From Tatumella ptyseos (GTDB taxonomy: Bacteria; Pseudomonadota; Gammaproteobacteria; Enterobacterales; Enterobacteriaceae): a DNA stretch of 64,000 nucleotides. Below, piece after piece: positions 8,103-19,826 of this stretch. Position 1 is the stretch's first letter. Each line of letters opens with the position of its first letter. The notes under the pieces are model-generated. The model had not been told where the DNA came from. It searched no databases and worked only from the letters and a program-made list of their open reading frames with translations. The position numbers and the translations under genes were made by a program. The stretch spans positions 2,604,001-2,668,000 of the forward strand of contig NZ_CP130649.1 in the NCBI RefSeq assembly GCF_030552895.1. Direction: 5' to 3'.

Positions 8103-11100
8103 CTAAAACTCAAACTTATAAAGCACATCCAATGCCTGATCGACGCCAGACACTGCTTCCAGGTAGAGTTTAGGCATCAACCGATATCGTAGCGTAAGCG
8201 TTGCTAACGAATCGAAGAGTCCCACTCCGTATTTTACTTGTAGGCCTGGTAGTACATAGCCACTGACTTGGACTTGTTGGCTATCGCCAACGCCCGCGGT
8301 ATCTAACGCTAAATTGCTGACACCAAAAGTCTCGCCGATTTTACCCATAACTTGGCCACTTTGTGCAACCCCTAAACCGACTAAAGCAGAAGTTAATGCA
8401 TTACTATCATCACTGCTTCCAAGACCTTGGCCTCTTAATAAATAGGAGAGTGCCGCTTGTTGAGACATCGTCGGGTCGGAGAAGACCTCAACTTTTGGCT
8501 CATCGGCTAAACCGGTAACACGGATACCTGCGGTAACGTTGTCCTCAGTAGCATCAGGGTTACGGATAGCTTCTAAGTTCACATAAGGTTGATCAGGCGG
8601 TCCGGAGAACTGTAGTTGCCCTTTACGTACGATCAAGTCTTGTCCATAAGCATGGAAGCGACCTGAAGGGATATTGATTTGTCCATTTAAGCCCAAGCCA
8701 TTTTTCCCTTGTCCTACTTTAAGATCGCCATTCAATCGCGCATTGAGACCAAATGCCGATAACCTTACATCATCGCCTACATGAATAATCAAGTTACTAT
8801 TGATCGCCATGCTAGTCGTGGCCGGTTTAATTGGCTGTAAATGTTCATCGAGCATCACTTCATCCGACGATACGCCGACTGCGCTCTCTGGCACATCTTG
8901 CACCACAATTCTAGCCCAAGGGATATCGACTCGCCCATCGAGATTAAAGGCCGCAGGCGTGGCATCAAAAGTGAGGTCCGGTGAAACATCCATTCTCACC
9001 ATTGGGGGCACAGTCACCCGGATTTTTTCACCCTTCGCGGCAATGTGCGCACGCCAGTTATCAAGTTGGCGCCAGTCGGCATTACCCGATAGATTCAAAT
9101 TCCCATGTGCCGTTTGGATCAATCCTTCTAGCGTCGATGACATGCCATTAAAGACCATCGAAAGGTTTGCATCAGTCAGTTCAACCGGCATTGCGCTGGT
9201 TTGTGCTTTCGCATTTTTCAACGCCAGTTGACCAAACACCTGTGGGCTCTGGAGCGAACCCCCCAAGCGTAACTGGCTATTCAATACACCTTGAACACTT
9301 TCTCCTTTTGACAAGGCCGGGTTAAGTATTGCCAAGGAGAGATTATCAATCCCGACCGTTCCGCCTAATGTCCGACGGTTTTCGGGATCCGCAACCTGTA
9401 CATTACCGGTGAGTTGACCATTGTTAGCCAACTTGATCAGCCACTGTAGTTGCGCTTTTCCTTTTACTAAGGCTGCTTTCAGATCTAAGCGGTCAAAGGC
9501 AATAGGTAGCATCTTGCCTTGTACATCTTGACGAACTTGAACGCCTTGGCCGTTCAAGCTGAGATTAGCGTCTGGTAGACCACCATTCGCCGTCCAGCTT
9601 ACCCGCGTATCGCCACTAAAACGTCCGGATAATTGGGTCTGTGCGGGAAGAAAATCTTTTAACATCGCCAGATCAAGTTTGCGGATCTGTAGATGTGCAT
9701 GTCCCGCGGGTCCGGCCACGATAGGTTCGGGTACACACAGCTCTGCGTTAGGATTCAACCAACAATGGCTACCGACCGTTATCGTCTGTTTAAGATTTTG
9801 ATAGTCGAGACTCATCGCCCGGCTTAAGGTCACATTACCCACTGGCGTCGAGAATTGGCTCCGGGTTAAGCTACCTTGCCAACGTTGTTGCTGACGGTCG
9901 AAATGCCCTTTCAATGCTAACTCGCCTGCCACCGGCTTACCGGTAACTTTCAGGGTTAATTGATGAGCTTGCTCGTTACCCCCCGCATTCAACAAAATTT
10001 GCTGAATATCGACCCCTTCTTGATGTAACTGCTGCAGATTCAGGTTCAAATTACCCGATATCTGCTCTGCAGAGCTGACATTACCCTTCAAGGCTAAGGA
10101 CTGTAGACGTATCTGTTGCCAACGTAGGGCACGCCCTTGCAGATCCACCTTCAACTCCGGCTGCTTAAGGGTGCCCCGTGCATTGATCATGCCTTTCAGC
10201 GTTCCACCTAGCCCAGGCAACGCATTGTCGAGCGCCGGTGCGTCAACATCTGCATCAAGCATCAATTTATCATTCAATTCGCCGTGGACATTAAGGTGAT
10301 TACGCCCTAAGGCGACCAACAGCTGTGGAATTTTCCACTGCATGTAGCTATTGCCTTGCAAGCTCCCTTCAATGTTGACCGGATTCTGTTTAACGTTACC
10401 TTTGATATCGACCTTCGGCACGCTAAACTGCCAAGTGCCACCGAATACACTGCCCTTAGTTGTAATTTGCCCGTTAATTTTAGCTGGCCAATCTGGATAT
10501 TGCCGTGCGGTATTGATGTTATTAAGCGTCAATTCACTGCGCCAGCTGATCGCCTTATTCCAGTCCACTAATGCATTAAGATCGATATTTCCTTGTAAAG
10601 CCGCCACGCGTAGCCGGTCTAAACTGAACTGACCCAGATCACCCTTACCGTTTAACGAGATTTGTGCAGGGGGAATACCCTGACCTGTTAAAGCAGCAGC
10701 GAGCTGAATTCGGTAGTCTGAAGCCTTACCTGAGGTATCGAGATTAAGATTATCGACTTGAACTTGAGCTGGGCCGGTGAGTGGCCAGCGTAAGCGCGGG
10801 CTATTCACTTTCAAAGAGAAAGGTAATCCCACTGTCGCCGGTTGTGCCATGGCATTTAATTGGGCTTTCACCGGACCAGAAAGGTTTATCGCCAAGTCAA
10901 CTTGTTGTTTCATATTCCCTTTCAGCGCCAATTTCACTTTTTGTCCCTTAATCGGGTCAATATTTAGCGTACTGTTAAGGTTCATGTTTACCGGCCAATT
11001 ATCGGCTAAATCAGCGTCGCCGCTAGCATGCAACTGCCCCTGTATCGCCTGAACTTGTAATTGTTGCAAAGCAATATGGTTGTTCTGGGCGCGCGCTTTT

Positions 11101-11930
11101 AGATTAAGTCGGTTAATCGTTAACTCGGTGTCCCCGGTTACCCTTAAGGTATTACCAGTAATGCCTTGAATATCGACATCTACCGGTAAGGTCACCGAAG
11201 GCAGGTCCAATAAGGGCTTAGCAAATAGCGTGCGGAGGGTATCACCCAATGGCGGTTGTTGTGCCGCGAGACGAGCCTGTTCATCTTCCGCTTTCTTCTG
11301 CTCTGCCGCCTGCTCTGGCGTTTGAGTGATCGCGGTTTTGGTTGCTTGGGCGGCGTTATCCACCGCTACTTTCGCCACCGTCGGCAAAGCCAATAAGAAA
11401 TTATTGATTTGAGTAGGGGCTAAGGTAATTTGACGATTCTGCCAAGCAAGACCAGTACTGAACTCGCCCAGTGCAATACTCGTATCATCCACTTTCACAT
11501 TGATATTATTTAAGCCAAGATGCTTAAGCGTGAGGGGATACGGGGTTGATATATCAGTTAACGGTTCGCTTTTTGTCTCTTCAACCGGCGCAGCGGGTGC
11601 CATCTTACTCGTATCAACAACGACACTGACATCGCGTAATGAGAGATCGTCAACACAAACCGAGGAGTGCCACAGACACGAAGTATTGACTGCCAAATGA
11701 AGCTGACCGCCACGGACTTCTACGCCTTGCATTTGATAAGTAATATCTCGCAAGTTCAGATCACGCCAGCCACCTTCTACTTGGCTAATGTGCAGGCCAG
11801 GTACCCAACGATTTGCCCCTTTAAACAACAGATGTAAACCAGACGTTGTACCAATTAATAAGGCAACAGTCGTCAGCAGCACTAAGACGATGACGAGCAG
11901 GCCGATTAATCCTTTTTTCCACCAACTCAT
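8103..11930 (-). CDS. tamB: TamB, inner-membrane-anchored lipid/OMP transport bridge
   Basis: TamB spans the periplasm and, with TamA, supports outer-membrane protein insertion; related AsmA-like proteins carry phospholipid. The 1275-residue product (E. coli 1259) has one N-terminal membrane anchor (about residues 7-27, [21 protein letters not shown]) and a long beta-rich body of repeated short strands. The C-terminal DUF490 domain ends with the outer-membrane-like strand signal ...[12 protein letters not shown]-rich low-complexity stretch near residues 195-225 is longer than I recall in E. coli. Its ATG overlaps the tamA stop by 4 nt (ATGA), so translation is probably coupled. Confidence 0.95.
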   Translation of the reverse strand: MSWWKKGLIGLLVIVLVLLTTVALLIGTTSGLHLLFKGANRWVPGLHISQVEGGWRDLNLRDITYQMQGVEVRGGQLHLAVNTSCLWHSSVCVDDLSLRDVSVVVDTSKMAPAAPVEETKSEPLTDISTPYPLTLKHLGLNNINVKVDDTSIALGEFSTGLAWQNRQITLAPTQINNFLLALPTVAKVAVDNAAQATKTAITQTPEQAAEQKKAEDEQARLAAQQPPLGDTLRTLFAKPLLDLPSVTLPVDVDIQGITGNTLRVTGDTELTINRLNLKARAQNNHIALQQLQVQAIQGQLHASGDADLADNWPVNMNLNSTLNIDPIKGQKVKLALKGNMKQQVDLAINLSGPVKAQLNAMAQPATVGLPFSLKVNSPRLRWPLTGPAQVQVDNLNLDTSGKASDYRIQLAAALTGQGIPPAQISLNGKGDLGQFSLDRLRVAALQGNIDLNALVDWNKAISWRSELTLNNINTARQYPDWPAKINGQITTKGSVFGGTWQFSVPKVDIKGNVKQNPVNIEGSLQGNSYMQWKIPQLLVALGRNHLNVHGELNDKLMLDADVDAPALDNALPGLGGTLKGMINARGTLKQPELKVDLQGRALRWQQIRLQSLALKGNVSSAEQISGNLNLNLQQLHQEGVDIQQILLNAGGNEQAHQLTLKVTGKPVAGELALKGHFDRQQQRWQGSLTRSQFSTPVGNVTLSRAMSLDYQNLKQTITVGSHCWLNPNAELCVPEPIVAGPAGHAHLQIRKLDLAMLKDFLPAQTQLSGRFSGDTRVSWTANGGLPDANLSLNGQGVQVRQDVQGKMLPIAFDRLDLKAALVKGKAQLQWLIKLANNGQLTGNVQVADPENRRTLGGTVGIDNLSLAILNPALSKGESVQGVLNSQLRLGGSLQSPQVFGQLALKNAKAQTSAMPVELTDANLSMVFNGMSSTLEGLIQTAHGNLNLSGNADWRQLDNWRAHIAAKGEKIRVTVPPMVRMDVSPDLTFDATPAAFNLDGRVDIPWARIVVQDVPESAVGVSSDEVMLDEHLQPIKPATTSMAINSNLIIHVGDDVRLSAFGLNARLNGDLKVGQGKNGLGLNGQINIPSGRFHAYGQDLIVRKGQLQFSGPPDQPYVNLEAIRNPDATEDNVTAGIRVTGLADEPKVEVFSDPTMSQQAALSYLLRGQGLGSSDDSNALTSALVGLGVAQSGQVMGKIGETFGVSNLALDTAGVGDSQQVQVSGYVLPGLQVKYGVGLFDSLATLTLRYRLMPKLYLEAVSGVDQALDVLYKFEF

Positions 11931-13666
11931 AATTCAGGTCCTAAGCCAATATAAAACTGAACACCGTGGGTATCTTTGTCACCAATAGGCGTGGCAATAT
12001 CAAATTTGATCGGTCCAACTGGCGATGCCCAACGCACCCCTACCCCGGCACCGGTCTTGATGTCGCTATCTTTGAAGTTATTGACTGCCTCGCCACTATC
12101 TAGGAACGCTGCTCCCCACCATTTTCCTGTAACGTTGTATTGATATTCGAACGATCCCGTCGCCATTTTACTGGCCCCGGTGAGGTTATTATCGCTATCA
12201 CGAGGAGAGACATCTTTATATTTGTAACCACGAATGCTGCGGTCTCCCCCTGCAAAGAAACGAAGATCAGGTGGGACTTTGTCAAAGTCGTCAGTTTCAA
12301 TCCAACCTAATGTTCCTCTTACCACGAAACGGTGTTTCTCTGCATAAGTACGGATCCAGACATTTGAGGCCTGTAAAATGACGAAGTCAGCACCAGAACC
12401 CCACGTCGTATCGGAAAAATCAACTGAATAGCGTTGTGAATCGCCCCAGGTTGGCATCAATCCGCCGCGCGAACGAGTTCGGTTAATACTCGCACCGGGA
12501 TAAAGCAACATGGTGGTATTGGTATAGTTACCCTGAGTATAGTGGTCCAAACGCCACGTCAAGTTGAGCGCTTTTTGCCAACCACTGCTATTTTCCCAAT
12601 AACGTGATCCAACGATTGTGGTTGAATCGGCTTTGGTATCATTTAGGTCCGTGCGCTTAAGCCCACCTTTAATGGTGTAATACTGTTCGATAGGATTTTT
12701 TAGTAGCGGAATTTTATAGGTAAAATCCAGCTGCTGTTCAGGTTGTGACAGATAGGTGTTAGCCGTGATGCTATGACCATATTCGTTTACCCAAGGTCGA
12801 TTCCATGTCGCTTTGAGTTGCGGTCCGACGTCGGTGGAGAAACCGGCACCGACCTCTAGGCTATTTTTTACCGCCGGGGTCACCGCAGCATTGATAGGTA
12901 ATACCTTGGTTTTTTGTGCACCCTTAAATTCAGGCGCAGCGACGACCGAACCAAACCACCCCATAGCGGATAAACGCCGGTTTAATTCTGCTAGCGTTTT
13001 TGAATCGTAATAGTCACCTTCATGGAAAGGTACCAATTTTTCTAAGTATTCTTCTCTGATTTGCGATCCAGTGAACGTAACTTTACCAAAGCGGTAACGT
13101 TGCCCTGTGTCGTAGTCAATATCCCAGAATGCTTGGTGTAACGGTAGCGATACGCCTAATTGGCTTTTGCGGTAAGCGCCGTCGAAATATCCCTTGCGTA
13201 ACGCAATACTGGAAAACCCATTTTTAAATTTATCGTAGTCGCCATGGTTTAGAACGGTACCCACTTTAGGACGACCTTTCTCAACCCATTGTTCATACTC
13301 AGTATCGTGCTGCCCTTCACCTTCGACCACAAGGGTACTACCACCAATTTTGACTGGGACACCGGGGTCGACATGCACAGTGAGGACTTTTCCTGCTGGC
13401 AGAGCCTGTTCAGGCGATACACTATAGGTAATCACCGGCTCGTAATAGCCAAGCGCACGTAAGCTTTGTTTGATAACGGCATCAAGGCGGGCTTGAAACC
13501 GGCTGTCCGCGCTGATTTCTTCGCTAGTAATAGTTGCCAATCTAACTCTGACATTATTTTGTAGTTCGCCAGAAAGCCCTTCTAGGTTCAGCCTGACCGT
13601 CGCGGCCTGGAGTGAGGGTGCGGCTAACAAAAGTGCTGCCATACTATAATGGGTTAAACGTGTCAC
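11927..13666 (-). CDS. tamA: TamA, Omp85-family outer-membrane protein
   Basis: Omp85-family insertase of 579 residues (E. coli 577). A signal peptide ends near SLQA (residue 21); three POTRA domains follow to about residue 270; the rest forms the 16-strand barrel. The conserved lid-loop motif [13 protein letters not shown] lies near residue 475. The start codon is GTG, 6 nt after AGGAG. In E. coli msrA sits between this gene and ytfL; here the gap holds no gene. Confidence 0.95.
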   Translation of the reverse strand: MTRLTHYSMAALLLAAPSLQAATVRLNLEGLSGELQNNVRVRLATITSEEISADSRFQARLDAVIKQSLRALGYYEPVITYSVSPEQALPAGKVLTVHVDPGVPVKIGGSTLVVEGEGQHDTEYEQWVEKGRPKVGTVLNHGDYDKFKNGFSSIALRKGYFDGAYRKSQLGVSLPLHQAFWDIDYDTGQRYRFGKVTFTGSQIREEYLEKLVPFHEGDYYDSKTLAELNRRLSAMGWFGSVVAAPEFKGAQKTKVLPINAAVTPAVKNSLEVGAGFSTDVGPQLKATWNRPWVNEYGHSITANTYLSQPEQQLDFTYKIPLLKNPIEQYYTIKGGLKRTDLNDTKADSTTIVGSRYWENSSGWQKALNLTWRLDHYTQGNYTNTTMLLYPGASINRTRSRGGLMPTWGDSQRYSVDFSDTTWGSGADFVILQASNVWIRTYAEKHRFVVRGTLGWIETDDFDKVPPDLRFFAGGDRSIRGYKYKDVSPRDSDNNLTGASKMATGSFEYQYNVTGKWWGAAFLDSGEAVNNFKDSDIKTGAGVGVRWASPVGPIKFDIATPIGDKDTHGVQFYIGLGPEL

Positions 13667-14086
13667 GAACTCTCCTGTTGAACATCCATTTGCAGCAGCA
13701 AATCGCGTAATAGCATTAAAATATACACACTGTCGCCAGCTTAGTCTTGCTCAAACCTTATAAAGTCTTAATCAAATAATAATTTTTCTTATCAATCGCG
13801 CTATTGTCCAAAAACCCTGCACAAATTACAACCAGCGATCTAAAAGCGTTCTATAATGCTGAATTTCTGCGCAGATCCCTCTAGCGACTTATTCCTTGCT
13901 ACTGCTATACTCTGCCTAGGCAGTTATCACTGCCATTTCTGTTGCTGAGCACTATTCATAGTGAATATGCCCTGACAGACATTTTTGGCACGGATAACGT
14001 GTTCTTCCTCACTAACTGCCTGAATAAAGCTTTGTTGTGAAGTTGCCCAGGCCAAAAATGACAAGCTGATAAACTTCGGACTCCTT
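13667..14086 (+). other. Gene-free 420-bp gap where msrA is usual
   Basis: No credible coding frame is seen. The stretch is AT-rich and holds two possible plus-strand -10 boxes for ytfL: TATAAT at 13852-13857, and TATACT at 13906-13911 preceded by TGC (extended -10). Either would give ytfL an untranslated leader of roughly 170-230 nt. In E. coli msrA, encoding methionine sulfoxide reductase A, lies here. Confidence 0.6.
13903..13911 (+). promoter_or_regulatory. Extended -10 promoter candidate for ytfL
   Basis: TGCTATACT (13903-13911) is an extended -10 element with no good -35. It lies about 175 bp before the ytfL ATG. Confidence 0.4.
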
Positions 14087-15433
14087 ATGTTAGATAGCTT
14101 ACTTGTCATCCTAGTATTAATAGTAATTAGTTTTTTCTTTGCCATGTCAGAGATCTCTCTGGCCGCCGCGCGAAAAATCAAACTTAGACTTCTTGCCAAC
14201 GATGGTGATATACGTGCAGAGCATGTGCTCAAACTTCAAGAATCACCGGGTATGTTCTTTACCGTTGTGCAGATCGGGGTCAATGCTGTGGCCATTCTCG
14301 GCGGTATTGTCGGGGATTCTGCCTTTATGCCGGTATTCTCTGATTTCTTTCATCGCTTCTTATCCCCAGAGTTATCAGAAAAGCTGAGTTTCATCTGTTC
14401 ATTCACCGTCGTGACGAGCCTCTTTATTCTCTTTGCTGACCTCACCCCAAAACGAATCGGTATGATTGCTCCAGAGGCTATCGCCCTGAGAATTATTGGA
14501 CCGATGCGAATCTGTTTATTGATTTTCCGTCCATTGGTCTGGTTTTTTAACGGTATGGCTAACAATGTCTTCCGCCTATTTAAAATTCCTATGGATCGTA
14601 AAGACGATATCACGCCGGATGATATTTATGCGGTAGTGGAAGCGGGTGCCTTGGCAGGTGTATTACGTAAACAAGAGCATGAACTGATTGAAAACGTGTT
14701 TGAGCTAGAATCTCGTACTGTCCCCTCTTCTATGACCTCTCGGGAAAACATCGTTTGGTTTGACCTAAATGAAGAAGAAGCAGTATTAAAATCGAAAATT
14801 GCTGATCACCCACATTCTAAGTTCTTGGTCTGCAATGGCGATATCGACCATATTGTCGGTTATGTTGATTCTAAAGAGTTACTGCTACGCGTTCTGGGTA
14901 ATCAGAGCATGACCTTGAGCAGCGGTGTACAAATCCGTTCAGCCTTGATCGTCCCCGATACCTTAACCCTGTCTGAAGCCTTAGAAAGTTTTAAAACAGC
15001 GGGAGAAGATTTCGCCGTAATTATGAACGAATACGCTTTAGTAGTGGGGATTATCACGCTTAATGATGTGATGACGACACTGATGGGCGATTTAGTCGGT
15101 CAAGGTTTTGAAGAGCAAATCGTGGCACGCGATGCCAATTCGTGGTTAGTCGAAGGCGGAACACCGATCGATGATGTCGTACGTGTCCTGCATATCGAAG
15201 AGTTCCCACACTCGGGTAACTATGAAACCATTGGTGGTTTTATGATGTATATGCTGCGTAAAATCCCGAAACGGACTGACTTTGTTATCTTCTCTGGCTA
15301 TAAGTTTGAGGTAGTTGATATCGATAACTACCGTATTGACCAATTATTGGTCACGCGCGTCAGTGACGAACGCCCTACTCCATTAACCCCTGCGGGCCAA
15401 GTGATCGACGAGATTACAGGTAAGCAACAATAA
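14087..15433 (+). CDS. paeA: Polyamine export protein PaeA (YtfL)
   Basis: Inner-membrane protein of the CNNM/CorC-like UPF0053 family. The order is an N-terminal DUF21 membrane domain (to about residue 195, including SEISLAAARKIKLRLL), a tandem CBS pair (about 200-335, SALIVPDTLTLSEALESF and IIMNEYALVVGII), and a C-terminal CorC_HlyC domain. E. coli YtfL is the cadaverine/putrescine exporter PaeA (447 residues; 448 here), and the middle of the protein is almost identical. The gene has its own promoter region and possibly a long leader. It lies about 6 kb from putrescine import and breakdown genes. Confidence 0.92.
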   Translation: MLDSLLVILVLIVISFFFAMSEISLAAARKIKLRLLANDGDIRAEHVLKLQESPGMFFTVVQIGVNAVAILGGIVGDSAFMPVFSDFFHRFLSPELSEKLSFICSFTVVTSLFILFADLTPKRIGMIAPEAIALRIIGPMRICLLIFRPLVWFFNGMANNVFRLFKIPMDRKDDITPDDIYAVVEAGALAGVLRKQEHELIENVFELESRTVPSSMTSRENIVWFDLNEEEAVLKSKIADHPHSKFLVCNGDIDHIVGYVDSKELLLRVLGNQSMTLSSGVQIRSALIVPDTLTLSEALESFKTAGEDFAVIMNEYALVVGIITLNDVMTTLMGDLVGQGFEEQIVARDANSWLVEGGTPIDDVVRVLHIEEFPHSGNYETIGGFMMYMLRKIPKRTDFVIFSGYKFEVVDIDNYRIDQLLVTRVSDERPTPLTPAGQVIDEITGKQQ

Positions 15434-15438
15434 TGGTT

Positions 15439-15469
15439 CGGGCCACAGAAGCAGTGCTTTGGTGGCCCG
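15439..15469. terminator. Hairpin between convergent ytfL and ytfK
   Basis: CGGGCCAC (15439-15446) pairs perfectly with GTGGCCCG (15462-15469), with extra pairing in the loop. There is no T run on either strand, so termination is likely but not certain. Confidence 0.45.
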
Positions 15470-15473
15470 ATGA

Positions 15474-15677
15474 TTAGAATTTGACGTGTAATTCATTGAC
15501 CTGGCGGTTAATTTCAGACATTACACTTAAACGCTGAATATCGCCATTAACAGGTTTCAATACCCTTCCTTGGTCGAAATGAAACTCACCAACATCTTCA
15601 ATATAAATCTGCCCTTTAAATAACGTTTTAACGTAACGGGCGATTTGAATCGGATTATATCGTTTATAAATTTTCAC
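15474..15677 (-). CDS. ytfK: Stringent-response modulator YtfK
   Basis: YtfK (DUF1107) binds SpoT and raises (p)ppGpp under phosphate or fatty-acid starvation in E. coli. From a GTG at 15677 the product has 67 residues and begins VKIYKRYNPIQIARYVK, which matches E. coli MKIFQRYNPLQVAKYVK residue for residue in register; VMSEINRQV near the end is also conserved. The open frame extends to a TTG at 15743, but those 22 codons have no counterpart. A GAAAGA lies about 5 nt before the GTG. Confidence 0.88.
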   Translation of the reverse strand: MKIYKRYNPIQIARYVKTLFKGQIYIEDVGEFHFDQGRVLKPVNGDIQRLSVMSEINRQVNELHVKF

Positions 15678-15905
15678 TGGGTCTTTCTCTCTTTCGCTCC
15701 TGCGTTCTGAGATAGAGTGTAGTTTGTTATCCAGAAAACACAAAAATTACAGCCTAATAATCTTTGATTAACATATCAAAAATAGTGATTTTGACTAATA
15801 AATCAGTCTTTGATGATGATATCTAAGCCTTTTATTTCTTATGCTAAAGAAATTACTCAGAATTATCGGCAGGTTTTGTGACAAGTTTATGGCAAAAGAG
15901 AATTA

Positions 15906-15933
15906 TTTTGCCCCCTTAGATAAGGGAGCAAAA
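15906..15933 (-). terminator. Hairpin downstream of cysQ
   Basis: TTTTGC and GCAAAA (15906-15911 and 15928-15933) enclose CCCTTA/TAAGGG, forming a 13-bp stem with a tiny loop, 15 bp past the cysQ stop. The T content after it on the minus strand is modest. Confidence 0.5.
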
Positions 15934-15947
15934 GAAAAGCAGAGGAA

Positions 15948-16697
15948 TTAAAACAGCGACACGCGAAAACCTGGATTCAAGAAAGATTCTCGGGGGGTAT
16001 AATCAAGTGTACGACCATGCCAATCGGTGACTTGCGCGCCAGCGGCCAAGGCGACTGCATGGCCAGCTCCTGTATCCCAAATGTTAGTGGGTCCAAAACG
16101 GGGATAAAGTTGCGCTTTCCCTTCTGCGACTAAACAAAACTTGAGTGAAGAGCCAATCGCTACGGTCTGATGTTCGCCAAGCTGATGCAGATAATCGCTA
16201 AGCTCTTGGTCATTATTGGCATGGGAGCGACTCACCACGACTAAAGGCGGTTGCGCGTTTGTGACAGTGATTTGATGCCGCTGCCCTGTCGCTTCTTCTT
16301 TCCACGCTTTACCCTCCGCCGCACAATACAGTTCATCCAATACCGGGGCGTACACGACACCAAGGACGGGTTTACCCTCCTCTATCAACGCGATATTAAC
16401 GGTAAACTCACCATTACGCTTAATGAATTCCTTGGTACCATCCAGCGGGTCTACTAGCCAATAGCGGGTCCAAGTCTGACGCTCCGACCACGCCACGACT
16501 GACTCTTCAGATAAAATAGGAATGTCAGGGGTTAAAGCCTGTAGGCCATCAATAATCACGCTATTTGCAGCGATATCCGCGGCAGTGACGGGTGAATCGT
16601 CGGTTTTAATCTGCACATCAAGCCCCTCTTCGCGATGATAGATTTTTAGGATCTCCTCACCGGCTCGGCGCGCGATTTGATTAATTTGGTCTAACAT
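15948..16697 (-). CDS. cysQ: 3'(2'),5'-bisphosphate nucleotidase CysQ
   Basis: Member of the inositol monophosphatase family that hydrolyses PAP, the by-product of sulfate assimilation. The 249-residue protein (E. coli 246) has the metal motif DPLDGTKEF at residues 83-91, the upstream glutamates ILSEES, and WDTGAGHAV near the C-terminus. AGGAGG precedes the ATG by 6 nt. cpdB and ytfJ, its E. coli neighbours, are absent; fklB lies upstream on the same strand. Confidence 0.95.
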   Translation of the reverse strand: MLDQINQIARRAGEEILKIYHREEGLDVQIKTDDSPVTAADIAANSVIIDGLQALTPDIPILSEESVVAWSERQTWTRYWLVDPLDGTKEFIKRNGEFTVNIALIEEGKPVLGVVYAPVLDELYCAAEGKAWKEEATGQRHQITVTNAQPPLVVVSRSHANNDQELSDYLHQLGEHQTVAIGSSLKFCLVAEGKAQLYPRFGPTNIWDTGAGHAVALAAGAQVTDWHGRTLDYTPRESFLNPGFRVSLF

Positions 16698-16798
16698 TCT
16701 CAGCCTCCTGTCAACGACAGTTAGTAATATCAGAAATAATGATAATTGAGGTTACCATACTCCGTCATAGGCTCTGGGTAAACCTCATGACGTAGGCG

Positions 16799-16823
16799 AA
16801 AAAAAACCGGCACTAGGCCGGTT
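16799..16823 (-). terminator. Terminator of fklB
   Basis: On the minus strand AACCGGC and GCCGGTT (plus positions 16805-16811 and 16817-16823) form a stem followed by a run of T (A tract 16799-16806). Confidence 0.88.
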
Positions 16824-16839
16824 GATTACGAAAGGTGAA

Positions 16840-17460
16840 TTACAAAATATCGAGTAATTCAACTTCGAAGACGAGCGTACTGAATGGCGGAATTGAAGCG
16901 CCTGCGCCACGCTCACCATACGCAAGATGTTGAGGGATAACGAGTTCCCACTTCGAGCCTACTGGCATCAAGGTCAATGCCTCGATCCATCCAGCGATCA
17001 CACCACTTACTGGGAACTCTGCAGGCTCCCCACGTGCTACAGAGCTATCAAACACAGTACCGTCAGTGAGTTTACCGGTGTAATGCACACGTACGCGATC
17101 TTGGCGAGAAGGAATAGCGCCTTCACCTTGTGTCAGGACACGGAACTGTAAGCCCGATTCGGTACTGTTGACACCCTCACGTTGGCGATTTTCTTCCAGG
17201 TATTTTGCCCCTTCAGCAGCCATTTCTTTAGTGCGCTCATCACGTACCGCTTCTGCACGTTCGTGCATTTCACGTAGTGCGCGATGTAAAACATCCATAG
17301 GCACAGCCGGCGAGTTTCCTTCCAGCGCATCACGCAGACCAGCTAATAGGGCATCAGGTTCCAGACCTTGTAATCCTGATTCTAATAATTGCTGTCCGAC
17401 TTGCAGGCCAATACCGTAGCTTGCTTGCGTTTCGACACTGTCAAAAGAAAGAGTCGTCAT
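16840..17460 (-). CDS. fklB: FKBP-type peptidyl-prolyl isomerase FklB (FKBP22)
   Basis: Proline isomerase with an N-terminal helical dimerisation domain (about residues 1-85, [13 protein letters not shown]) and a C-terminal FKBP domain (about 100-206) with [33 protein letters not shown] and LAYGERGAG. No signal peptide is seen, so it is cytoplasmic. The chosen ATG gives 206 residues, equal to E. coli FklB, with AGGAAC 6 nt upstream; the frame's five extra codons to 17475 are dropped. Confidence 0.95.
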   Translation of the reverse strand: MTTLSFDSVETQASYGIGLQVGQQLLESGLQGLEPDALLAGLRDALEGNSPAVPMDVLHRALREMHERAEAVRDERTKEMAAEGAKYLEENRQREGVNSTESGLQFRVLTQGEGAIPSRQDRVRVHYTGKLTDGTVFDSSVARGEPAEFPVSGVIAGWIEALTLMPVGSKWELVIPQHLAYGERGAGASIPPFSTLVFEVELLDIL

Positions 17461-17618
17461 TTCTGTTCCTTTCATCTAAATAAATTGAACCGCAAGGATA
17501 GCAGCGTCCGGGCTATTCGTAAAATTGATCCGCTGAGTAATGACTTTTTCTTAAGAAAGATTAACAATGATAGCTGTAATAGCGGCTGAACCTCAGCCCA
17601 ACGCTAAAGGAGGCAGCG

Positions 17619-18116
17619 ATGAAGGAGAGGATTTCGATTTATTTTCAAGCAATCGGGCAATTTTATCGATACAAGGTTCGCCCACGCCTTGAACCACTGC
17701 TCGCCCCCTTCTCGCCTTGGCAACGACGAGCGATGGCCATTTCAGCACTACTCATTGTTATTGGCTTAATATTACCAGGTCCTCCCTCACCCCCAGATGT
17801 CACCCTACATCATATTGATCCGCCGGAGGCACTCACTGCGCAAAGCGATTCGCAGGGGTCATGGCACACTTACCATGTTGCCGCAGGAGAAACTTTAGCC
17901 CAACTCTTTCGCGATCAGGGACTGGCAACAGAAGCGCTTTATGCAATGGCTAACGTTCAGGGAAGTGATAAACCGTTGGGGACATTGAGTGCTGGACAAG
18001 CCGTGAAGATACGGATGACAGCCAATAAGACGGTAACAGGGTTAACGCTGGAGAATACGCGAGGGCAAGTATTATTTGTCCGCCAAGAAGATGGGCGCTT
18101 CCTACGGGTACAATAG
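17619..18116 (+). CDS. ytfB: OapA-domain cell-envelope protein YtfB
   Basis: Single-pass inner-membrane protein with a cytoplasmic N-terminus (residues 1-36), a membrane helix (about 38-56, AMAISALLIVIGLILPG), a proline-rich linker and a periplasmic OapA/LysM-like domain (from HTYHVAAGETLAQLF, about 83, to the end). E. coli YtfB (212 residues) binds glycan and influences division. At 165 residues this one is shorter, mainly in the N-terminal part and linker. AAGGAGG precedes the ATG. It is divergent from fklB and convergent with rplI. Confidence 0.85.
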   Translation: MKERISIYFQAIGQFYRYKVRPRLEPLLAPFSPWQRRAMAISALLIVIGLILPGPPSPPDVTLHHIDPPEALTAQSDSQGSWHTYHVAAGETLAQLFRDQGLATEALYAMANVQGSDKPLGTLSAGQAVKIRMTANKTVTGLTLENTRGQVLFVRQEDGRFLRVQ

Positions 18117-18124
18117 TTAAAAGC

Positions 18125-18152
18125 AAAAATGCCGGCTTTCGCCGGCATTTTT
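18125..18152. terminator. Bidirectional terminator between ytfB and rplI
   Basis: AAAAATGCCGGC (18125-18136), loop TTTC, GCCGGCATTTTT (18141-18152). A and T tracts flank the stem, so it can serve ytfB on plus and the ribosomal operon on minus. Confidence 0.92.
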
Positions 18153-18165
18153 CTCACAACTGAAA

Positions 18166-18615
18166 TTACTCAGCAGCGATTTTGATAACCAGTTTAGCGA
18201 AAACTTCGCCGTGAACTTGGAAATCAACTTCGTGGTCACCAGTGGTGCGAAGTACACCATTTGGTAAACGCACTTCACTTTTAGCAACAGCAACACCTGC
18301 AGCGGTCACAGCATCCGCGATATCGCGAGTACCGATTGAACCGAACAGTTTACCGCCTTCACCCGCTTTAGTTGCGAGGGTGACAGTGCCCAGTGCATTG
18401 ATTTTCTCAGCACGAGCATTAGCAGCAGCCAGAGTTTCCGCTAATTTAGCTTCTAACTCAGCACGGCGAGTTTCGAAAAACTCGATGTTGTTTTTAGTTG
18501 CTGGGACAGCTTTACCTTGTGGTACCAGGAAGTTACGAGCGTAGCCCGCTTTAACATTAACCTGATCACCTAGGTTGCCCAGGTTTGCTACTTTATCAAG
18601 CAGAATAACTTGCAT
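18166..18615 (-). CDS. rplI: 50S ribosomal protein L9
   Basis: L9 binds the L1-stalk base of 23S rRNA. The 149-residue length is that of E. coli L9, with the N-terminal RNA-binding domain ([28 protein letters not shown]), the long central helix (about residues 41-75), and the C-terminal domain ([16 protein letters not shown]). Last gene of the rpsF-priB-rpsR-rplI operon, ending at a strong terminator. Confidence 0.98.
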   Translation of the reverse strand: MQVILLDKVANLGNLGDQVNVKAGYARNFLVPQGKAVPATKNNIEFFETRRAELEAKLAETLAAANARAEKINALGTVTLATKAGEGGKLFGSIGTRDIADAVTAAGVAVAKSEVRLPNGVLRTTGDHEVDFQVHGEVFAKLVIKIAAE

Positions 18616-18654
18616 TACCTTATCCTCTTAAAGTCGTTAATGGACAGCTACCGA

Positions 18655-19204
<550 letters not shown>

Positions 19205-19210
19205 CAAGAA

Positions 19211-19627
<417 letters not shown>

Positions 19628-19644
19628 TCAGCCTCCTGTCAGGG

Positions 19645-19690
19645 TCAGCCGCGGCCCATGGAAGCAAGGAACGTTTTAAAATGCGGCTGA
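19645..19690 (-). promoter_or_regulatory. rpsF leader hairpin, candidate S6:S18 binding site
   Basis: In the rpsF leader on the minus strand TCAGCCGC (plus 19683-19690) pairs with GCGGCTGA (plus 19645-19652), closing a stem over an internal region. An S6:S18-binding RNA structure upstream of rpsF is known in many bacteria; position and layout fit, but I infer identity without folding or alignment. Confidence 0.5.
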
Positions 19691-19705
19691 AAAATTTGAC
19701 GCGTA

Positions 19706-19734
19706 ATAATACTGATACTGGTAGCTAAACACAA
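19706..19734 (-). promoter_or_regulatory. Promoter of rpsF operon
   Basis: On the minus strand TTGTGT (plus 19729-19734), a 17-bp spacer, then TATTAT (plus 19706-19711). Predicted start lies about 8 nt before the leader hairpin. Confidence 0.6.
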
Positions 19735-19826
19735 GACAATACCTCGCTTATTTAGTAAACATCTCGATTATTACCCATCTCGGCCCACCAAGGTCTATAC
19801 TGGTGACGATTATCATAGGAGGAGTT

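Noticed and set aside
13927..14232. Minus-strand ORF of about 100 codons overlapping the start of ytfL
   Set aside because: It is the antisense of the ytfL start and upstream region; composition is Ser/Arg-rich with no recognised domain, and ytfL itself is well supported.
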